Assembly: GCA_905250115.1 (NCBI GenBank) | Contig: CAJNOI010000072.1 | Coordinates: 298,932 to 362,931, forward strand | Direction of reading: 5' to 3' | From: Adineta steineri | Taxonomy: Eukaryota > Rotifera > Eurotatoria > Adinetida > Adinetidae | Length of the DNA stretch: 64,000 nt | Shown: positions 57,793 to 64,000 of the stretch, piece by piece | Layout: each line of letters begins with the position of its first letter | Position numbering within the stretch: the stretch's first letter is position 1 | Notes under the pieces: model-generated | What the model was told of the DNA's origin: nothing | The model's database searches: none | The model's input: only the letters and a program-made list of their open reading frames with translations | Made by a program: the position numbers and the translations under genes

Positions 57793-58036
57793 TCTAGATA
57801 TATAGACAAAGATGTTCATCCAATAAAACGAGAAAAAAAAATTTCTTACTTACTTATCTAATCGAATAAAATTCGTTTGTATACTACATAAAAATTAAAA
57901 ACACAACCGTTTCTTTAAAAAAAAAAGATTTTTCTTTCTTTTAACGGCGACTAAAAAAAGAAAAAAAAACTAACTTACAAAGTTTACTTAACGTTTTTTT
58001 AATGCTTCTATATGACATACTTGAAAAACATCAATA
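57793..58036. promoter_or_regulatory. Divergent promoter region
   Basis: 244 bp between opposite starts of the 429-aa gene and METTL15; contains A- and T-homopolymer tracts of 8-10 bp. Expected to serve both genes. Confidence 0.4.
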
Positions 58037-59510
58037 ATGACTAAGACATCTCTTCATATACCTGTTTTACTTGAACATGTTTTGAAGATTTTCTACCGTA
58101 ATGAAAGACAAGTATGTCTCCTGAATGAAAAAAAAAACTAATTTATTAATAAATAAATATTAGATTTTTTTGGACTTAACATTCGGTGCTGGCGGACATA
58201 CAAAAGGGCTTTTAAATCAAAATGAAAAATCTACTATTTATGCTCTTGATCGTGATCAAAATGCAATTGAATTAGCTCATAATTTAGCTAAAGAATATCC
58301 GTATGAGAAGATATTTTCTGATATTAGAAAATAAGATTTTTTTTTATTATATAGAAAACGATTATTTCCTTTTCATGGTCAATTTAGTCAATTAAAAACT
58401 ATATTTAAAGATAAAGAAAATTATTTTGATGGAATTCTATTAGATGCTGGTACAAGGTAAAACAAACAAGAAGAAAATCTAGTAAGAAAATTATGAAGAT
58501 TTTTATTTAGTTCAATGCAATTGAATGATCCTCAACGTGGTTTTAGTTTTCGGCATGATGGTCCATTAGATATGAGAATGAATTTGAAATCAAAATCAGT
58601 CACTGCATATGATCTTGTTAATAAACTAGATGAAACAGCATTAAGTCGAATTATACGTTTATATGGTGAAGATAAACGGCATCGAAAAATTGCTCGATGT
58701 ATTTATCAATGGCGTAGTACATTTGGACCAATTTTAACAACAACACAATTAGCGAATGTTATTAAAGTTGGTCTTGGTGGAAAGTAAAAAAAAATATAGA
58801 TTGAAATATTTTATTTTAACCGAAAATTATCTTATTAGTGCATCAGATGTTGATAAACTGAATCGTCCAATTCATCCAGCAACAAAAACATTTCAAGCAT
58901 TAAGAATTGTTGTTAATGATGAACTTAATGAACTTTATAATGGACTTGAACAAGCTTATACGTAAGTGAAATCTATCATTTATTTGTCTTTTTATCGAGC
59001 TCAACAAAGAAAATCAAATATCAGTATGTCGACCATAGTATTAAACTTTTTATTCTGTAGTTGTTATGCAGCCGATCATATTTTGATACATGTTTACACA
59101 TTTATCTCATTCTTCTAATGAGAGAGTACTGAATGGTAACTATTCCTATACGTCTCGAAGAATAAATCTGTATTGATGACGTCAATTAAAATTTGTCGCT
59201 TAATAACAATTGCTAAGAAAGATTTTTTTATAATCTCAATACTTTTAGATTACTCAAGCCAGGTGGTACATTATTATGTATTAGTTTTCATTCATTAGAA
59301 GATCGTATAATGAAACGACATTTTCAAGGTATAGTTTTACATCCTGATGAATTCTCTTCAAATCTTGATGAAACATCATTACGTAATCAAGCTGAAAAAC
59401 AAATACGTTACAATATACAAACAAAACATATTATACAAGCTGATGATAATGAACTTGATGAAAATCCTAAATCACGATCAGCTAAATTGAGATACGGAAT
59501 AAAATTGTGA
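58037..59510 (+). CDS. METTL15: METTL15/RsmH-type rRNA N4-cytosine methyltransferase
   Basis: Six exons (58037-58111, 58164-58300, 58355-58456, 58511-58783, 58839-58961, 59249-59510) give 323 aa. It opens [16 protein letters not shown] and carries the SAM-binding motif [27 protein letters not shown], the RsmH block [63 protein letters not shown] and [20 protein letters not shown]. Bacterial RsmH methylates C1402 of 16S rRNA; animal METTL15 does the matching job on mitochondrial 12S rRNA. The last intron (287 bp) is longer than the rest. Convergent with the next gene, 51 bp apart. Confidence 0.95.
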
Positions 59511-59561
59511 TTCGATACATTTATGAAATAAATAAAAATGTTCCATTGTTTTGTTTTTGTT

Positions 59562-60148
59562 TCAATCATAACCAAGTATTTCTTTTGATCGTTGTTTTTT
59601 ATATTGCATATTAAGACGTCCTTGTAAATTATTTATTTCTTGTCCTAAATCACTTTCTAAACGCCAACCATAATCATGACCACGAGAATTAGGAACCTAA
59701 TACGATAAATTACAAAAAAAAACAAAATAAATAAATATAAACTTCTCAAACCGTATTAGAAAAACGTGTAACATTTTCTGCTATACGTTTTCTTGGTTTA
59801 ATATTGGCCTAAAACGTTATTTAAACATATTCTTTTTTATTTCATTGATGAATAAAAGTAATACTTTAGCATCATAATCAGCCATCCATCCATGCATTTT
59901 TTCCCATTGTTTTCTTGCTGAATCTTCTTTTGCAATATTTTGAATCCATACTTGTCCTGCTTCCCATGTATTAGATGCTGGTTTATCTGATTTTTTTGAA
60001 CGACTATACTCAGTTGGTATTGGTAGTGTACGTTGACTAGCTGCAGATACAGGAGGTTCATTACGATTTCTAAAATTAATAAAATAAGCATTTCTGAAGA
60101 AGAAAAAAAATATTTTTTCTGTTACCCTTGTCGAAGTAAGCTGGCCAT
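59562..60148 (-). CDS. Ciliary microtubule inner protein-like (C2orf50/CIMIP5 family)
   Basis: Four exons (60126-60148, 59865-60069, 59752-59808, 59562-59696) give 139 aa. The core QVWIQNIAKEDSARKQWEKM, HGWMADYDAKANIKPRKRIA and ENVTRFSNTVPNSRGHDYGW, then RLESDLGQEI, resembles vertebrate C2orf50/CIMIP5 (QW...W.F...YD..GN.K....LP..V..FSDTVP...N...GSRL.T.LG). These proteins line the inside of axonemal doublet microtubules. The C-terminus departs from the vertebrate form. Family assignment is from memory of the motif order and moderately sure. Confidence 0.7.
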
Positions 60149-61875
60149 GATTATGACACACAAAAAAACTTAATCAATCTGTTTGTCGTCAAATCAGTTC
60201 CGACATAGTTACCTTATTTATGTCAATCGGAAAAAATTTTCATTTTCTTTCATGACAAGCTCTATTTCAATAATATAAACAAACTCATTTTCTTTCTTTT
60301 TCTATATACAACTCATACACATATAGTATAGTGCTCATTGAGCTTCCTTTCGTCAAATAATAATAATGTCGTGCAGAAGTGCGATGTAATGAAGGGAAAT
60401 AAGAATCAGAACGAGGAAAAAAAAGAATAAATTAAAAATTGATGAAATGTTTTTTCTATCAATCAGATGTTTACGACGATTTTTTCGACAGATTAACAGA
60501 AATATTTCACTAAAAATTCATTACGCATAAAACACAAGTATGTTGCTTTGATTAATGTATGTCATAGAAGACTATTATTAAATTATACTTTTTACAATGT
60601 TACGTAAATATTAATTACGTGCATATTTTCGATTTAGTGGTCAAACGTCGAAAACAAAATGTCGACAAGTAATGTCGATAGATAAAATGTCGACATATAA
60701 AAAAATCTCGAAAATTCTACCATGATATAGAAAAACCCTGTAGCATATACTGTCATCTTTTTTTTATGTTTCTGCACTTTCTTTGAGGATGGATCTGGGT
60801 GTGGGTACGGATGTGACATAAAAATAATACCCACCCACACCCATACCCTTCTATCTGAAAGTGAACATACTAAATTGGGTCCTCTTTTAGTTTTTTTCCG
60901 AACAAGGAACAGTATAAAATTAAAAGCTGTTTTTATAAACAATTACAATGGAATCTTTGACATTTATCATTAAGTCACCCAACAGAAGCTATTGTCGCTG
61001 CTCTTAATTCTAGCAGAATGTAACTGACATATTTGATTGAAATCTTTCTAAAATAAATATACATCAGAGATTCAATCTGGTCTTAAAAAAGTAGATCTGC
61101 CTGTGTATTTTCTTATGGAAATCGAGGACTTTCTTGATAAATAGACACAAGAAAATCCTAATAGTCAGCATGAAATGAGTATTACTTGCATTTTAAACGA
61201 TAGCTATTGCAGAAAAACACTTCTTCATTAATTGGTTAAAGAATGATATGAAAACTAAACGAAAATTTTTTCATAAAACTTCACCCAAGTTAATCGAGAG
61301 TGAGGAATCCGCATTCAATGTTGATTTAGATCATTCAATAGCCCTTTTCTTCTACGAGAAAGAGCTATGCTAGTCCATAGATGTGATTTACTTGTATAAT
61401 TCTATATCACTAAAACTATCTTAGTAAAAACGTTGTTTTCAGTTTTTATGTTGATTGTGAAGGACATATCAATAAGAGGAGAAGAGGATGTGATGGAATA
61501 ATTCAGGGGAGCTAGCGAACAAGATGATGAAACAAGAAGATAATGAAATCATCCAGGATAGATAGAAAAGAAGATGATGTAATGGATGAGAAGATGTCAC
61601 TAGAATATGACGTAACAGGATAATGCAATGACAAGAAAAGACGAAATGGAAAAGGATCACGAGAGTGAACTATGATCACTCCGTGACATCGATTCTCTCA
61701 TTTTGTAGTTAGCATCATTCGTTTTCGTTTTCTTTTCTTTCAACAAGTGATTGCAACATCATATGATATCTATGATATAAAACAAATATCGACCATTTAA
61801 TGATAAGAAAAACAACTATATATTATACTACCAACATATAAGGCTACACAACACAAATTTCAATATCAATCTTCA
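60149..61875. other. 1.7-kb intergenic region
   Basis: Contains the GT/CA hairpin (60786-60850) and a purine-rich GATGA/AAGA-type stretch (about 61470-61650). No splice-supported gene. The frame at 60634-60942 spans the hairpin and is not credible. Confidence 0.5.
60786..60850. repeat. GT/CA-rich hairpin element
   Basis: GGATCTGGGTGTGGGTAC on the left and CCCACCCACACCCATACCC on the right, around about 25 nt. Its reverse complement starts AGAAGGGTATGGGTGTGGGT, the shared left end of the family. Confidence 0.72.
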
Positions 61876-64000
61876 ATGTCACATCAAAGTATCGCCACCT
61901 TTCTTACATTACCGGTAGAACTTGTCTACCGAATTCTGGATCAGCAATCGGACTACACAATTATATGTTCAATGCGAAACGTATGTCAACGGTTAAATAG
62001 TATCATAGATACTTATTATCGATATCAGGTAAATGTTTTTTCTATCATGAAAACTGAATTTTTATCTATAGAATCTTAAATTATTTTTCATTTCCACAAC
62101 CTATATTTAAATAGAATAATTTCAATAAATATGCGTCAATAAAGTATTTACCACTCAAACTACTTTATTACTTGATAATCCCTTAAATAAACTCATTTTC
62201 TCTATTATGATAATATGAAAAAAATGTCCTGATAATCAAGAACAATAGTTCCTTTTTTTTCAATCTCATATAAACGCTGCATATTTAACAGCATGTATGA
62301 TGTCATTGAACAAACAACGTTTAGATAAGAGCGAAGCAAAAGAGAAAAAACACTAATTTGTTTTTTATCTACATCTAAACACTTTTCTTACAGTATTTCA
62401 ATAATAAAAATAAGGCAAATACTCCGCGGAGAGTGTTGTTAAGTGTGAGTCTAGGTGAATAAAATATTTCTCTAGGAAATACTGCTTCTTCAACACATTT
62501 ATTTCATAAAAAATTGCTCCGAAATACATTTCATATAAAGAATATTTTTTCAAAGACCAAGCTTTGAGAATAACTCATTACAAGAATGAACAGTTGAGAA
62601 CAATTCGTGACGAATATTTTTCAAAGGATGTTATAGTATTTGCTTGCCTTCTATTCATAATAAATCTAACGTTATTAAATAAATCGTTTCACTCTTCAGT
62701 TTTTATACACCAATCTTGTTTCATAAACACATTTATATGCAATCATCAAAGTAATTATTCAAATCAATAAATATTCTCACTGGTACATATCATACGTATG
62801 AACTTATCTCAATTACATAACTTAGTCTTCTGATGCAAAATTGATCGATCCCCGTCGATGGATCTAAAGAAATCTCGTCCACAAACTACAGTTAACAAAC
62901 TATATTTTTGTTCAATTTATAGAATACTAATAATTGATACACTATACTCTATTACCCTTTAAATCATTTTCTACAGCACATTGTCCTTTACAATTGTTCT
63001 GTACAGAAGCAATTTACAAACTATTATTCATCAATCAGAAACTTCTCCTTTTTCTATGAATATTTAACAATAACAGCAACCGATAAATTAAAAGATGCTA
63101 TACAAGCGTCATCGTTAGTAACTTATTCTCAGTCTAGATATCCATACGAAATTATTGAATTCTGTACAGCATATAAGATCATAGATACAATCATAATAAC
63201 ATTCACATGCCTTTTAGCGAAGTCACAATAATCTTATTTTCACTGATATAGCACGAGAAAAAAACGACATATACAGTTTCTTCTCCTCATCAATACTATG
63301 TCTTTATCTACACTTCTTTTCATTTAGACATTCACCACACTAAATCTTACACGTAATAAGATCGGACATGTCGGAGCACAACAACTAGCTGCTGGACTAC
63401 AACAAACAACAGTAATTCTCTTTGTCCACACAATGTCTTTACCTACACTTTTTCATCTAGACACTCACCACACTTCATCTCGAAGATAATAATATTGGAG
63501 ATGTTGGAGCACAACATTTAGGTGATGGATTACGACGCAACAGAGTAACTCTCATTCTCTCTTTATCCATACCATGTCTCTACCTACACTTTTTCATCTA
63601 GACACTCACCACACTAAATCTTCAAGATAATAATATTGGAGATGTTGGAGCACAACATCTAAGTGATGCATTACAACAAAACACAGTAATTCTCATTCTT
63701 TCTTTATCGATACCGCGTGTTTACCTACACTTTTTCATCAAGACACTTACCAAACTATATCTCAAAAGTAATATTATTGCGGATGTTGGAGCACACCATC
63801 TAGGTGATGCACTACGACAAAACACAGTAATTATCATTCTCTTTTTATGTATAACGTATCTTTCTCTACACTTTTTTCATCAAGACACTCACCACTCTAG
63901 GTCTCACATCTAATAAAATTGAAGATGATGGAGCACAACATCTAGGTGATGTCTTACGACACAACACAGTAATTCTCTTTATCCATAACATGTCTTTATC
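61876..64000 (+). CDS. F-box / leucine-rich-repeat protein (3' part beyond window; middle uncertain)
   Basis: The first exon (61876-62028, 51 codons) encodes an F-box: FLTLPVELVYRILDQQSDYT, IICSMRNVCQRLNSIIDTYY, RYQ, then gtaaat. Intact LRR exons begin at 63328 and continue to 63968 and beyond. Phases agree (all phase 0), so the F-box exon could splice directly to the LRR exons, as in the Q|TLTTL arrangement I recall for bdelloid relatives. Between 62029 and 63327 no convincing exon was found; an open stretch at about 62975-63110 (FCTEAIYKLLFINQKLLLFL) is ambiguous. F-box proteins act as substrate receptors of SCF ubiquitin ligases, with LRRs choosing the target. Whether this copy is functional is open. 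Confidence 0.65.
62029..63327 (+). other. Long intron or degraded part of the F-box/LRR gene
   Basis: 1.3 kb with no clear coding exon. Either a genuine long intron or decayed LRR exons; an AATAAA-rich AT background prevents a firmer call. Confidence 0.4.
63328..63968 (+). repeat. Tandem array of exon+intron units, one LRR per 84-bp exon
   Basis: Five exons, 63328-63411, 63461-63544, 63602-63685, 63743-63826 and 63885-63968, are each exactly 84 nt (28 codons, phase 0). Each encodes one ribonuclease-inhibitor-type LRR, for example TLTTLNLQDNNIGDVGAQHL then SDALQQNT. Introns of 49-58 bp are themselves near-identical (gtaatt/gtaact...tacactttttcatctag/caag). The unit period is 133, 141, 141 and 142 bp. 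Confidence 0.92.

Noticed and set aside
60634-60942. 102-aa minus-strand frame
   Set aside because: Spans the GT/CA hairpin; no start context or similarity.
63328-63968. CRISPR-like array (regular about 141-bp repeats)
   Set aside because: Units are coding LRR exons plus introns in a eukaryotic gene; no short palindromic repeat with unique spacers.

Overview
The window reads as nuclear DNA of an invertebrate animal, most likely a bdelloid rotifer (Adineta/Rotaria type). The evidence is: strongly AT-rich sequence; about 25 genes on both strands with many very short introns (about 45-65 bp, GT..AG); clearly metazoan proteins (phosphorylase kinase beta, RELCH, KCTD12-like, MICU, p66/GATAD2, a Src-type kinase); an expanded F-box/leucine-rich-repeat family; CCCACA-rich tracts resembling the bdelloid telomere repeat; short hAT-like elements; and splice-acceptor sequences placed directly before start codons, as expected where spliced-leader trans-splicing occurs (known in rotifers). 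The taxon is an inference from these traits.

Layout. 0-5.6 kb: the end of a Pcc1/LAGE3 (KEOPS) gene, a hAT-like MITE, two unrecognised proteins, an intronless bHLH-PAS factor and a Ly6/quiver-like surface protein, all on the minus strand. 7.6-16.7 kb, plus strand: PDCD5, a phosphorylase kinase beta gene of nearly 30 exons, and an intronless 2-oxoglutarate/Fe(II) oxygenase. 17.0-18.0 kb, minus: a secreted protein with a RelA/SpoT alarmone-synthetase domain, the most unusual gene here. 19.9-25.5 kb, minus: RELCH, with several foldback and repeat insertions in its introns. 26.0-32.0 kb, minus: a very compact three-gene cluster (PTPMT1-like phosphatase, a 215-aa coiled-coil protein, a MICU-type calcium-uptake regulator). 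Its genes are separated by 19 and 23 bp, which hold little more than a T-rich tract and AG. Two of the three (PTPMT1 and MICU) encode proteins of families that act in mitochondria.

32.3-35.9 kb: RPL27 (plus) and a KCTD12-like gene (minus). 35.9-42.6 kb is gene-poor but holds decayed leucine-rich-repeat exons. 42.6-46.2 kb, minus: DHDDS (with a MITE just upstream of its start) and a small membrane protein. 47.9-54.7 kb, plus: DJ-1/PARK7 with an inferred mitochondrial leader exon; the NuRD subunit p66 nested in its first intron; a GNAT acetyltransferase; POLR3K with a 10-nt first exon; and a Src-like kinase lacking both the HRD arginine and the activation-loop tyrosine. 56.4-60.1 kb: an unrecognised 429-aa protein (minus), METTL15/RsmH-type rRNA methyltransferase (plus), and a ciliary microtubule inner protein-like gene (minus). 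61.9-64.0 kb: an F-box gene entering an array of 84-bp leucine-rich-repeat exons that runs off the window.

Exon boundaries were read by eye from splice sites, phase and protein similarity. Gene identities rest on recalled family sequences, with no database search.
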